The notes beneath the pieces were generated by a model, which saw nothing but the letters and a program-made list of their open reading frames with translations, was not told the origin of the DNA and did not search any database. Positions 10,059 to 22,288 of a DNA stretch of 64,000 nt are shown here, in pieces. Source of the DNA: Pohlia nutans (lineage: Eukaryota; Streptophyta; Bryopsida; Bryales; Mniaceae); contig JAKGBK010000321.1 in the NCBI GenBank assembly GCA_022496805.1, positions 1 to 64,000 on the forward strand. The letters run 5' to 3'. The translations under genes were made by a program, and so were the position numbers. The first letter of the stretch is position 1. Every line of letters starts with the position of its first letter.

Positions 10059-10685
10059 CCCCTAAAGGACCGTAAGGCCCCCAGGGGGCTTTTGAATGTA
10101 GAAAAGTGCAAATTGGATGAGATTGTTCCAAAGAAGCCCAAATTTGCGGGGAGAGGACCCTAGCTGTTTTTGCGAGATGGATCCAATGGTTTTTCCCGAT
10201 CGGAAAATGATGAAGAATTGAATTTTTGGCAAATTCTTTGAGAAGAGTATTCTTTGAGACTAGCGTCGAGGTTTCACTTTATCATACACTATGATATCTC
10301 ATTGTTTGGAGACTTCAGAGTCCCATATCTTTTTTTCCACACCTCAGAATTTGACGAAAAAAATTCCACATGAGGGTCATGATGTTCTTTACATGTGGTA
10401 AAAATTTCAGATGTTTTGGAGCACTTCTAAGCAATCCGATTTCAGCATAAGTACGAAGTACCCCCTGCCGTAACAATTTCCATCAATCTTCTCAACGGTG
10501 GCATTTTCTCAAAAATTGTGCGATCTTGTTGATCTCTTTTTCATAAACAAGCTATGTAAGTCTTCTTTAGTTTCAACGGTGCCGATCGTGAAAATTACCC
10601 CACACTAATAAGAAATTGAGCTTGCTACAAGAGCTAATCAAGAAAACAGGAGCTAATCAAGAAAACACCCCCGGTCCTTTAGGGG
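10059..10685. mobile_element. TTAA-bracketed element with 14-bp perfect inverted ends
   Basis: 627 bp between TTAA 10055-10058 and 10686-10689. Both ends begin CCCCTAAAGGACCG (right end inverted). A palindromic CCCCCAGGGGG lies about 20 bp inside the left end. It has the same terminal type as 27296-28186. Coding capacity absent. Confidence 0.88.
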
Positions 10686-10956
10686 TTAAAGTTAAAATTA
10701 AAAATTCCTTCTAAATCTGATTACAAACAAACGTTTAATTTTTTTGAATAAAATTTGTTGGAATGAATTTGAAATGAGATACTCTTAAACATGGTGATTC
10801 TTTGAAACTTTTGCGTTTCTTAAATCTATGACCTCATTTTTGCAAGACCACTTTTGAACTACAGTCAATGTGGTCAACGACTTGACATACTTCTACATTT
10901 GTAATATTAGAAAAATATGTACTCTAGTATCATAAAATCCAACGATTGTATAGCTA

Positions 10957-11415
10957 TAAATTGAATTCAATTTTGGATAAATTATGATAAAATTAAAACT
11001 TAAAGTAAAAGCATGGCAAAATCACAGAGAGCACTTCAGCCAACTGCACATGGCCACACTAATTTATACATTAAGGAAGGTAGTTTTTTTTTTTTTTTTT
11101 GTTCAATTGTATGTTACGTTAAAATCTCTCGGATTGTGCACTCGTCGACTTTGTTCTTGATATTGACGGAAAGATCTTGACAAGAATGGATGCACCAAAG
11201 ACAATTATATTCTGGTCCTTTGGCTTTTGGACCTAAGGTGTAGAAGTTATAGATTTTTAATCGAATTTCGTCACCATAAATTGAATTAAATTATGAATGA
11301 ATAAAATAAACATTGTAATCAATAAAACAAAATAAAACAAAAAGTAATTTATACATGACAATATCACAAAAAACATTGGGCCAACGACACATAGCCACAC
11401 TAGTTTATATATGTT
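10957..11415. repeat. Dispersed ~340-bp repeat, about 1.3 units
   Basis: The stretch ending CACATGGCCACACTAATTTA near 11060 recurs about 342 bp later as CACATAGCCACACTAGTTTA. Related sequence lies at 43555-43660, 45425-46080 and 59620-59870. A poly-T run at 11085-11101 sits inside. Nature unknown. Confidence 0.65.
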
Positions 11416-11513
11416 TTTAGAAAGAAACAATGTATCATTAGTAAGAGTGATAGGAAGGAGTCTCACGATGATGAGTAGAGTGTATGGAGGAAAGGCATAG
11501 CACATGAAGGCTA

Positions 11514-11743
11514 CACTGATTATCCCATTTAGTGAGAAGTGGAGTTGGAGGTGGGGGGGATTTCTATATTGCTTGTGAGAAATTAGTGAAGGTGATACTA
11601 AATATCATTATGATGTAATATTAGCGCAACATGAAGATTTCAGCCACTCAGTAAAGATTTCAGCCCTCACTAATTTTGAGATTTGGCAAAATAGTGCCTG
11701 CTTTGGGAATTAGTATCACACGCACTTAACGGGATAATCAGTG
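11514..11743. mobile_element. 230-bp inverted-repeat element
   Basis: Ends CACTGATTATCCCATTTAGT and, inverted, CACTGATTATCCCGTTAAGT. The interior has a doubled AGATTTCAGCC motif. Target duplication is unclear, so no superfamily is assigned. Confidence 0.7.
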
Positions 11744-13159
11744 CACTGAATGTTATTTGTACGTGTTGTTAAGAATGTGGAACATTCAAATGAAATTCCG
11801 TTCGGGCCGGTACAAAATCTCGTGCACTTAACTTCGGATAATTACAATTGTGCCCATTCTTTCTGAGATTTAAGTGTAAGGAATGAGGGAGGGGATAAAC
11901 TCAGCTTGTTTACGTTAAATGTTCATCATCATTCTGTGCAAGGCGGACTTCCCAAGGTTATTCATTTTACTCACATCTTACAGTGCATGTAACGATGGTC
12001 ATCGTTACATTTGTGATTGAACTTAGACGGCCATTTTAAACTTTTCAGTACTGTCACTGCATTAGGGGCGAAAGACTGCGTTTACAGGGCTTAGAAATAC
12101 AATTGATGTCAGTATAAATCAATATAAAGTTAATTCTCAAACGGCATTGTGCTGGATTCTCAAAAGGAATCTTGAATTGTGGCACTGATATAATTGTAAG
12201 ATTTTGTACCCGACACTAGTCTTTGAACGTATAATATCAGGTGGCAAATATTATAAGACTGATAATTTCTACAGTACTAATCAATGAACGTATGGTATTG
12301 TAGCGAAGGAGATATTGCCATTAAAATAGCATGGGAGATAATTCTATTAATACATTACGAACTTTCAAGTTGTGCTCATCATTGAATGGGTATGCAAGAG
12401 ATTGTGGGAGAGGGATTGCAAGAGTGTCTGAGCGATTGCAGAAACTGTGATCACTTGTACATTCCTCCAACAATTTCTCGCATAACCATTCCATTAGTGA
12501 AGCAAGACCGAGGATAGGCTTTGATTCTTTGACCATTGTACATCATCATGTTCAGTATAATATTTTTAATATGTACTTAATTATGTTAACTCCATTTATG
12601 GCGTACCCACAACAAAAGGTTCCAACAAGAAAGAATTCAGTTAGTACCTTAGTTACAGAAATCTGTTCTCACTACAGACTAATTTTCAGCAGATTGCATT
12701 GGAATAGATTTCATTCGAAACAGAGTGACGAATCATTCCTGAATTTTCAGCAAGTTGCATTGGAATTGTACTTTCTCAGTGGATAACAACCAGAGTTTCA
12801 AATTACGTACACAACCCTCGTTGAAACACAGAATTCAGGCTTTACGTTCAGAACAGAGTGACGAATAAGAAATTAAGAACCCTCTTGTTCAGCAAAGTAG
12901 GATCAAAAAATGTTCGCTAAATTGTGTACTCATGTGATTGCACAGTTTCCACAAGATTTCATGTCCAGTTCTGAACTTATGTAGTGTACACTAGTCGCGC
13001 CATTCAGTCGTCGTTGTCCCGAGCAAGAAACTCATCATCCGGTGGCTTGATGTTCCAGAAAGGAGTCGACGCTAACGGCTGAGTGCCTAACTAAAGGTGT
13101 GCAAGTAAATGGACACTAGTCTTGCCATTCGTCGAACGTTGCTGTAGTCGGGCCATTCG

Positions 13160-13714
13160 TCATTTCGCCGTTCTATAGTACCGAGCAAGATATTCCTTTA
13201 CACTAAGTTTCGGGAAACCAATTGGCACATCAGCGTCCCGGGAAAGAAACAGAGCAGTCGGGCCATTCGTCATAAATATCTCCCTCAGGGGCAAGAAACA
13301 CGGAAACGCTAGTAACAAATCGCAATGATTCACATACAACAACGCGACTTCCCGATAGACTTCGTTACTGTTCTTGATCCCTGTCTGGTACATTATCAGA
13401 ATATTCAAGAAAGCCCAAAACATTTGCTCATCAGCACGAAATCGACGCTCGATATAGTCCATATAGTAGACAGCTGCTTTGAGCTGCTGCACAGCTCTCT
13501 GCGCGGGAATCCCAGGGGGAATTCGAAACGTAAGCCGATGTTCCATCCTGAGGCTCTGCCGGCGACCTCCATTCTGTGAAGACTCGCCTCCATCGCGCGA
13601 AACTGGCCTCTGCTGAGGCGGACCTCCATTCTGCGAAGACCCGCCTCTAATGCGAAACACTCGCCTCCGCTGAGGCGGTCCTCCACCCTTATCGCTCTTC
13701 CGCTGCCGTTCCAT
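13160..13714 (-). CDS. PAH-only SIN3-like protein, copy B
   Basis: 184 residues from the ATG at 13714; open to 13783, which adds a 23-residue leader homologous to that of copy A. One PAH domain lies at residues about 72-143: AVQQLKAAVYYMDYIERRF, then AFLNILIMYQTGIKN, then NHCDLLLAF. The N-terminal Q/N/G/R region has two 19-residue units instead of the six in A, accounting for nearly all the length difference. The C-terminal tail (KLSVKEYLARYYRTAK) matches A. A and B both remain open despite many substitutions, which mildly favours retained coding function; a codon-level test was not done. Confidence 0.72.
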   Translation of the reverse strand: MERQRKSDKGGGPPQRRRVFRIRGGSSQNGGPPQQRPVSRDGGESSQNGGRRQSLRMEHRLTFRIPPGIPAQRAVQQLKAAVYYMDYIERRFRADEQMFWAFLNILIMYQTGIKNSNEVYREVALLYVNHCDLLLAFPCFLPLREIFMTNGPTALFLSRDADVPIGFPKLSVKEYLARYYRTAK

Positions 13715-13986
13715 GATGAATTTTTCTTCCCAATATATCAACACCTGCTCCTCGATCGTCCAAAAGGCCTTTCCAAAGCTCAAACGCCCGCCCTAATGGC
13801 GTCAAATTTCCCCGTTCGAAGCAAGATCCAAATAAGAACACCCCGCCCAAAATCCGCCCAGCGAGAAGACGGGAATTGCACAAGAAGAATGGCGGAGATA
13901 CTGAGGCACAAGCAAAGCGGAGAAGAGCAAACATGACAACGTACAGCTTCGGATCGAGGTCGAGAATGGAAGTGAAGAGCAAGCAC

Positions 13987-14059
13987 TATATATACCGGCC
14001 CTCACTAACATTGTGTACCCTACTGCTGCAGTGTTGCCGCGGCCGGTACATTTGCCACC
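13987..14059 (-). promoter_or_regulatory. Conserved PAH-unit promoter module, copy B
   Basis: Essentially identical to the module of copy A, including TATATATA at its gene-proximal end, about 275 bp upstream of the preferred start. Confidence 0.62.
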
Positions 14060-14104
14060 CTGTTACGACCCAGCTGATTAACGCGGACACTCTAGCCTCG
14101 TTAA

Positions 14105-14677
14105 ACGTACCAGGTGTCCTTGGAATTGACAATTTGAGAAAAATCATCATAAAGTACTATTTAGAAGAATATTTTGGAATTGATATACAAATGAAAGTTC
14201 TAGATTTTGAATTTTAGATTCCATCCGTATGGTTGCATTCACTGATACTATCACCAATATTTAATTATAAAATTAAAAGAGTTAAAATTAAAATTTCCTT
14301 CTAAATTCGATTACAAACAAAATTTTAATATTTTTTGAGTAAAATTTGTTGGTATGAATTTGAAATGAGATACTCTTAAACATGGTGATTTTTTGAAATT
14401 TTTGTGTTTCTTAAATTTATGACCTCATTTTTGCAAGGCCACTTTTGAACTACAGTCAATGCAATTTTGACTTCGTCAACGACTTGACATACTTCTACAT
14501 TTGTAATTTTAGAATAATATGTACTCAAGTATGACTAAATCCAACCATTAAATAGGACAACAACTTGGTGAAGTATCTCCAAAAATTTAAATGACTTTCA
14601 TCCAAGCATTAATGAGAACGTAGGGAAGGTTTGAATGTGTTGGTTGTCCAATTTCTTAATGTTGTGACGTTTAGGGG
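14105..14677. mobile_element. TTAA element inserted in copy B
   Basis: Lies between TTAA 14101-14104 and 14678-14681. Copy A has CTCG-TTAA-CCCTT where B has CTCG-TTAA, 573 bp, then TTAA-CCCTT, so this is a filled/empty pair with exact TTAA duplication. Right end inverted: CCCCTAAACGTCAC. The left end has lost its first bases relative to the family member at 49582-50135. Confidence 0.9.
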
Positions 14678-15404
14678 TTAACCCTTACGTAGCATAATAG
14701 AGCAGTGCAATGGAGCACCCCTTTGAAAACGGGATCGAAAAGAATCTTTAATTAGATTCACTTTTCTAAGTAATGAAGGAATATCATTTGTATTCCATAA
14801 ATTTTGGGACTATCGTGTCATTGCCACGTAAACTTAGTTTCTAATTGTAACTAGACTATGGTCCCATTGCGAAAGGGTGTTGGCTCCCATTTCTCTATAA
14901 AGGAGAAGCAGTTAATCTCATTTTTGAAGGTCATTTTCATCACTCTTCTTTTATTTTATTTTGAGAATGTTTTTGTTGTAAAGTAGTGTACACCAAAATG
15001 AAAAAAAAATGTAATTTATTACCTTAATTGATAAATTTAATAAAACATTCCATTATTCCAAAGTTGGTCATCAAAAAGTGCTCTTGAGACCATTTTTGGG
15101 TTTTTCCACAATTTGTATGATAGGTTGAAGACGCCCTCTCGCTGAAGCGAATCGACATGCATAAACTTCACGTGGTTATAGCTTCATGGTCACTTTAAAA
15201 TCTAGCTTGCTTTTATGGAATACAATATCAATAAACGAGCGACAAATTGTTATCATCAAAGAGAGCATTGAGCGCTTTAACATGGAAGAGTAAAAGGGTA
15301 CATTCACAGTATAACAAGCCAAGGAAACAATAACTAGTTATTATATTTATTAATTATTAAGCAATAATTTTATCCTTTGAATTGATAATGCAATATAAAT
15401 TAGT

Positions 15405-18400
15405 AACTATATAATTATATTATATATCATTCTACCATATACTAAATTTTGACGATTTTTGAGAAGTTATGGATATTCCAAAACAACTAAATTTCTTTTC
15501 TTTCAATGGAATATAAGTGTCCAGGCGTTTAAAAAAAAAACAAAAAATAAATAAAAATGGCTGTAACTAGTGGTTAATAAGGACTAAAATGTCTTTAACT
15601 CCTAAGCGTCCTTAGCTTTTTTGGACTTAAAGACATCATTGCTTTTGGAGTATTATAGGGATGAAAACACAGTAAACTAAACTAATAAAGAATTTCATCC
15701 TCAATGCTGAAATTACGATTTTTTTGGCCAAAGGCTATAAATTATCAATTAAAAGTCATATATTTAAGTTCTAATTTGGTTGCACCCTCCATTGTCTTAT
15801 TAGATATTTAAATTCAAACTTTCAAATTAAGATATTAATAAAAGGTTACTAAAAGTAAAGCTTGAATATGGATGTTTAAATCAAATTTACTGAGCAAATA
15901 TAATGAATTGAATCATGTTCAATGTGAATATAAATTATATAGTATTTAAACTCATTGTGCATTTGAAGGCTCTAAAGGAAAAAGAATTGAAAAAATAAAT
16001 ATTTAATGCAATTTTAACTTGTTTAATATCTACTTTTCAATGTGGTCGGAACTACTTTTCCAATTTTAACCACTTTAACGTTACTACAACACACATATAT
16101 ACTTATTGAAGATGAATTTTGCAATTTTCTTTGTTAGACCTTGTTAAATATGTCTTTTATTTTTCACCAAGAAAAATTTCACAAAAAATAAAACTCTAAT
16201 GGATTTTTAGACCTTGCATTGTTGCTTCCTCAGAGGGATTGCAAGTGGTCCAATTTACCATGCTTTCACCCATAGGTTTAAATGTAAATGAGGTATAGAA
16301 ATCTCAACCGTACGATCTTGTAGACGGTATACATGTTGTAGATGACATGCATCAAATTTGGAGTCATTTGGCCACATACATTATAAGATCATAATGTTTT
16401 AGTGTTAAAAAAGGATGCTGAAATTTTCCTAGCAACACATTAGAGGTGAAATTTGATTTCTAAAACTACTGAAATGAAAAAGCTTTAAACTATAAAGTGG
16501 TTAAAAATCATCATATAAACACATTGGTATATATTTTTTTAATAAATATCTTTGATGTGTTCAAAAATAGCTTTGAAATGTCAAAAAATAGCCCAAAAAG
16601 TAACCTATTAGACCCAAAAAGCAAAGAGTGTCCAAAATAGACCCCTGTACTAAAATGATACTCAAACATTCAAAAATACTTGGATTGACATGAAAATACT
16701 TGGATTGACATGAAGATTTTTGGAGCCCAATTGAACATAGAAGATGAAGTTTCATAGAATTGCGTCTAACTAAAAAAAGTTGAGAAATAAAGCCTTCTTC
16801 CACCTCCAACAATTGTTGTGTCAAAATAAGTCTTTATACAAAAGATATGGACAAAATAGCACAGCCGTGTAAAGGTCAAAAAATCAAAATGCGTTCTTAA
16901 CAGTTGTTCGGAGCTCATTTGTGCATAGAAGATCAACTTTTTTGAAATTTTGTTGAACAAAGAAAAGTTTTGAAATCAAGTAATCTTTCACCTCCAACAA
17001 ATTTTATGTCATTTGAAGACTTTATGAGCGTGTTATAAAAATGAATACTAACTAGGTGCTTCACCTCAAAGTTTACATATCCTACATGCATTGTTTGGAT
17101 ACAACTCCACTCCACTTGTATAAAGCACGGAGCATTCTAATCTCTCTACTCACATCTTACTTGTCAACCAATGAAAGAGAGTTGGATTTGACAACAAGCC
17201 AAATTTTTAAAAATTTAAGGAGAAAATTGCCGAAATTATTAAAATATACTATTTTTAGGTGCCAAACCTACTTTTTGAACTTTAATTAATTATTAAGTAG
17301 CATGGTGCCGAACCTGCTAGTAAACTACGGTATTGAAAACGGACCTTGGATGAAAAAGAAACAAGCCCCCAAAGTTGCAGCCATCAAAATGCACTTTTGT
17401 AAACCAAAATTAAGGCCCATGCACTAAAATGATTCTCCAAAGTTCATTACATCTTGGATTGATTTGATTTTTGTACCACAAAAACAAAACATTAAGGTGC
17501 AGGTTTTTGGAAAATTTCATTGAAATTGGACATTGGATGCAAAAGTTGCAGCTCTTTAAAAGTAAAAGAAATCCAAAAAGCGTCGAAAATATGAACGTCG
17601 GGACTGTTAGGGGTTAATATGTCGCAAAATGTCCTTAATTTTTTTAATATCTACATGAATTGAAAATATAATTTCGTAAGCACTTATCAAGAGTTGTTAA
17701 ATTTGGATGTTGTTCCCATAGGAGGGGGGGTGTGTGTGTGCACGTTTCTATGTGTGTGAGGAATCACGTAAGTGCACAAGAGGGGGATTAATTAAAAACT
17801 ACCGTACTATGTATACATACAAGAAGCATATTTAGGACTGAAAATAGGGTTGTATATTTACATTATATATATATGCATGAACACATATAAGAATATTTTA
17901 TCCATACAAGGGGTATTTTAAATGGGATCATGAACACGCGTGATGACGAGGTTTAATAAAAAGTGCACCCTCTGGAGTGCCGTTGGCTTGTTTTATTGTA
18001 AATGCATTCAAAAATACAAAGGTTTTTTTATTTTATATTATCGCGTAGTGCAAATTTAGCTCTAGTCAAACTAAATGGATTATTTGAAATAGGACTTAAA
18101 CCATTTAGTGCAATTGGATTTTATTCAACAATGCATTTGAAGATCATGTTTTCCTTTTAATTATGCTAGATGATTTTGTTCATTACTAATAAATTTAGTG
18201 TTTAGAATTGAGAGTGTTGCAAAATGGTCCTTCTTGAGTGATAATTGCAAGTCTCATTTTAATGAACTTTCTTGTTTTAATGTAAATTTCAATTGAAATA
18301 TGTATTTTGAAAATTTGTGGATGTTTACAAATACCTTTGAAATATATAGTTAAGCTCTACAACGTCAACTTTTTGCCTACTTTTGTTGTTTAATTTAAAG

Positions 18401-18796
18401 TCAATGATATTTTTGATAATTTGAATATCTCCATTATAACGAAATAAGTGTTTAATGCGTATTTTTGAAATTTTAATATAATTAAAATAATAATCTCTTT
18501 TAAAATCAAATTTAAACATATTTCGATACTATTACTTAATTCAAGTGTATAGATGAGTGCATTCATAATAAAATGAGCCAACAACGTCCAAATCTAACGA
18601 TTCTTGATGAGTGCTTAGGAAATTATATCTTCATTTTATATAGATATTAGAAAAATTTAAGAACATTTTGCACCAAACTAAGGACATTTTAGTCGTTATT
18701 AACGTCTAGTAACGACCATAGTTTAGTCGTTTTGAAGTACTAATAACTTCTCAAACATTGTCAAAATATAATATATGGTAGAATGACATATAATAT
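15405..18796. mobile_element. Element with ~200-300-bp terminal inverted repeats, interrupted
   Basis: Sequence from ATCATTCTACCATATACT near 15425 to 15598, continued at 17618-17720, is mirrored by 18796 back to 18575. A 2-kb TTAA element interrupts the left arm. Without it the element would be about 1.4 kb. Arms this long recall Mutator-like elements; the target duplication could not be fixed. No transposase seen. Confidence 0.72.
15599..17613. mobile_element. Large (2.0-kb) TTAA-bracketed element
   Basis: Between TTAA 15595-15598 and 17614-17617. Ends CTCCTAAGCGTCC and, inverted, CCCCTAACAGTCC. It splits the left arm of the surrounding element: the flanking arm pieces join into one sequence that pairs with the opposite arm. 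The short frames inside (e.g. 16561-16824) show no transposase resemblance. Confidence 0.78.
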
Positions 18797-19380
18797 CTCC
18801 TAAATGTCTAGCTCAATCCTCTCCAAATATGGCAGTTTTGCAAAGATGCAATAAAAAATACAACTAAGAGGGATGTTTTGAACTTGATGTAAGAATAAAA
18901 GTTGTACATTATGAATTTCAGATTCTATCCATATGGTTAGATCTATGATTGCTATCACCAATATTTTTGTATAAAATTTGAAACTCAATATTCAGTTTTT
19001 TTTAAAAATTTGATTATAAATAAGATATTTACAATATGTGGATGAAATTTGTTGTGATTGGTTGAAATGTAATACTCTAATTGTAGAGATTTTTGGAGAA
19101 TTTTTGGTTGCTTAATTCTATGAGTTGACTTTTTCAAGAGCACTTTTGATTTGTTTTGAACTAAGATCCTCAAAATTTTGGGTGAATCACTGCAACATGA
19201 AATGAGGCATAATAATTTCGCAAATCATCCCCTTTCTAATCTGATCACAAATGCATCATGAAGCTATCTTGCCATAGAATTTTGTTGCTTTTCTTTTCCT
19301 TGCAAAAAGTGTATAACAAATGAGAAAACGTGATGAAATCTGTACATCGTTCAAAAATTGAACAGTTGGTCCTTTAGGGT
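18797..19380. mobile_element. TTAA element, family X, abutting the long-arm element
   Basis: Starts CTCCTAAATGTC and ends GGTCCTTTAGGGT next to TTAA 19381-19384. The first ~250 bp match, in reverse, the right half of 54643-55198 (ATGCAATAAAAAATACAACT, then TTGTACATTATGAATTT). No TTAA remains at the left edge. Confidence 0.6.
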
Positions 19381-19384
19381 TTAA

Positions 19385-19490
19385 CCCCTAAACGTCACAG
19401 CGTTCAAAAACTGGATCATAAACAGATTCAAAGCCTTGTAACTTTTTCATACAATCTTGAATGACTTTCATCCAAGTCATCTTTACAAGC
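19385..19490. mobile_element. Left end of a TTAA element sharing TTAA 19381-19384
   Basis: CCCCTAAACGTCACAGCG, then a ~100-bp match to the ends at 49582 and (inverted) 14677. The right end was not located, so it is truncated or diverged. Confidence 0.55.
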
Positions 19491-20459
19491 CCATTAGGTT
19501 CTCTACCAATCAAAGTAAATCTCTTGTGATGGGGAGATGTTGATAATATTAGAGAGGCCTCCAAATGCAAGTATGTCAAATTTTTTTGGTAGATTTTATG
19601 CTTGCAATGGACCTCTCATGTGCACCTCATGTACATTTGAGCCATGCTAATAATTATCTATTTTTGAGTTGAACTGTTATGAGTATGTATACAGGTAATT
19701 ATACATTGCATTGGCAATCTTCAGTATTCACCTTTAGTTAGTTTTTCTGGATCTACCATGGATGATGCAGTTTGCTGGAGGATTTGATCCTCATTGCCAT
19801 AGAGATCAATGATTCTTTTAGGCATTTAAATGCCAAAAAGCTCCAAAAATAATTGGCATGCACCAAACTGTACGTAAGGAAAAATTTGAAGAAAAAACGG
19901 ATGAAGATGCTAGATTGTTTCAATTTTTGAAAAGAAATCAGATGACATCGCCAAATTTTAATGAAAGTCATCCAAATATGTGGATAAAAATATAATTATA
20001 TCCAAAATTTAGATGAATATGAAAATATTTGGCTACACCATTTCACTTTAGCATTTCTCCCCAAAAAAAAAAATCCGTTCGTCTTACTAGCACTTGCCAG
20101 GGGTTTCTGAAATCTTATCGATGACGCTTGCTTTGCTTGCTGACTGTGAAATAAAGCCTGCCATTCGATCGATCTGCAGAATTTGATCCATTTTATCATT
20201 CCATAAATTATGCTGTGAAGAGTCAATTTCAAATTATATTAATTATGCATGATTGGATGCATGTAAAGGAACTTACCGGTCGCAGTTGGCTAAAACTGCT
20301 TCCAGTTCCGGAGTGTTCGATCTCGAAAGGAATCAACGCTCAAGTTAGGGCAAGTACGTTTTAGCTTTGACTGTAACAATTATACAACAATATATTCTTC
20401 CATTGAATCATAATCCGCTGTGAACGAGTCAGATTTTAATTGTCATACAGGTGCAAATT
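19491..20459. other. Low-copy sequence, nothing recognised
   Basis: No supported gene. The words AATGAAAGTCATCCAAAT near 19960 and GACTTTCATCCAAGTCAT near 19450 are inverted relative to each other, possibly an eroded inverted-repeat element. Confidence 0.4.
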
Positions 20460-21035
20460 CACAAGAAGTTTCCAAGACATTAGCCGGGGCTAACGCAGTG
20501 TGCGTTAGCCGTTAGCCCCCTGATTAGCCCCCCCTTACACACGCGGCAAGAAATCCGAGATTTCTTTCTACTTTGGACTTTAGCCCCCAAAATGGTCCCA
20601 TTACCGGGGCTAATCTTTCGCGAACTGGAAAGAAGGGCAGGTTTAGCCGGGGCTAAAGTGGCAAAGATTAGCCCCCCTGCCGGTTTAGCCCCGGGGGCTA
20701 ACAGCTCCAAAACTTCCTGTGTTTAACTGCAGCTGCTGCCTTTATTTGTTTGCAGACTTAGCTTAGGGAGCCCGAACTTACACAGGAAGTTTTGGAGCTG
20801 TTAGCCCCCGGGGCTAAACCGGCGGGGGGGCTAATCTTTGGCACTTTAACCCCGGCTAAACGTGCCCTTCTTTCTAGTTCGCGAAAGATTAGCCCCAGTG
20901 ATGGGACCATTTTGGGGGCTAAAGTCCAAAGTAGAAAGAAATCTCGGATTTGTTGCCGCGTGTGTAAGGGGGGGTTAATCAGGGGGCTAACGCACACTGC
21001 GTTAGCCCCGGCTAATGTCTTGGAAACTTCTTGTG
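20460..21035. repeat. 576-bp near-perfect palindrome with TTAGCCCC motifs
   Basis: Left arm 20460-20722 and right arm 20780-21035 are near-identical inverted copies around a 57-bp loop. Each arm starts outside with CACAAGAAGTTT and ends inside with the inverse of CACAGGAAGTTTT, so each arm resembles a complete miniature element with its own inverted ends. The arms are packed with TTAGCCCC/GGGGCTAA words and are much more GC-rich than the surroundings. The main difference is an extra short GTTAGCC in the left arm. Frames at 20480-20710 and 20792-21058 are mirror images forced by the palindrome, not genes. Confidence 0.93.
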
Positions 21036-22288
21036 TTAGTCTAATCGAAATTAATTAGGACTGGACATCACTGCATGTGACAACTTGACGACCGTATAAC
21101 TATGTAACTGCATCAAACTTTGAGCCTCAGAAATTAATTGTTCAATTGTAGTAAGTGTTGTAAGTTTACCAATCTCACCGGCTGGTGCAGTGATCGCCTG
21201 CCCAGGGTAATTATTAATCTGTTACATAATCTCATCATTGGGAATTTACCCGGAAATTGAATTTTGTTTTATGGGTGTTTGCATGACAACTACGGTTCAC
21301 CATATTGAGGGAATTTAGAGTTGTGAAATATCATGCCTTTTGGTGCACATGATTGTACATTTTGTTTAAAAATTTAACTTTAAACCGATTTAAAAAATAT
21401 GTACTAGCAATGATAGTTACAATGAGACTATGAGAGTCAAGATGTGTAGCTTCTCAAAACCTAGGTATCACCAAGGTATTGCCTAAGTAACACCTAGGTA
21501 GCACATGTGTATTACCCTGATATTACCTGTATCTTAATATGAAATAAGCATCCAAGCAGCCTGGATAGCCCTTCAAGCCATATTTTTTAAATCGGTTCAA
21601 AGTTAATGATCTTGTGGACTTAACCTGATTTAAGTGAACTCAAGCAGATTCAGGCATGTGAAGAAATTAGGAATTGATAGATGATCTCATTTGATCACCC
21701 ATGATAGGCAGTACTTAGTCAATGAAGGTGATTGAAAAGCCCGTCTAAGACCTATGAAACTGTTATACAAAATCTGAGTGAGTACACGTCTAATTTTTGA
21801 AGTCATATGATCAAATCTTTACGAAATGCTCTGTCATGATCTGCATGATCTAATATTTTAATTCATATCAGAATACTTTGAGTTTCAGTATTCTGAAAAT
21901 AAGACATACTTTGACCGTGCACTTGCAATCACTAACAAGAATTCGATGATCAGTCTAATACTTGATCAGTGTTGCTTCTACCTAAACGTCGAAAAACGGT
22001 CCGTCTATAATGAAACTGTACAAAATCTGAGTGTCTAATTTTTTATACAATAGAGTGTTGCTTAGACTACCTTAATACGTGTTCACTACATGATTTTACT
22101 GGATGATGGAACCCTAATGCAGCTTTGAACACTCCTAAACTTAGCGTATAGCTAGTATCCGAATAAGACATTCTTCGGTGCATTGGACGAAGAATTAATA
22201 TAAAAATTGATCAGACGAATTATACTCAGTGTTTGCTTTACCTCCCGTCGCCATTCAATCTTGTTGCCCTGGCCAAGCATGAAACTCA
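21036..22288. other. Intergenic, includes a dispersed repeat
   Basis: No supported gene. 21430-21610 (CCTAGGTAGCACATGTGTAT, then AGTCAAGATGTGTAGC) matches in reverse the two sides of the TTAA element at 49582-50135, so a dispersed family is present here without that insertion. Confidence 0.5.

Larger units (their letters stand above)
11946..15401. repeat. PAH gene unit, copy B
   Basis: Direct paralogue of 1-3152, collinear from its first base (11946 matches 1). It differs by the 573-bp TTAA insertion at 14105-14677 and by loss of about four 57-bp units. The 11.95-kb spacing with unit C between them suggests tandem expansion of this gene unit. Confidence 0.9.

Noticed and set aside
20480..21058. 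Two frames of 76 and 88 residues with similar sequences on opposite strands
   Set aside because: They are mirror images produced by the palindrome and show no protein-like composition.
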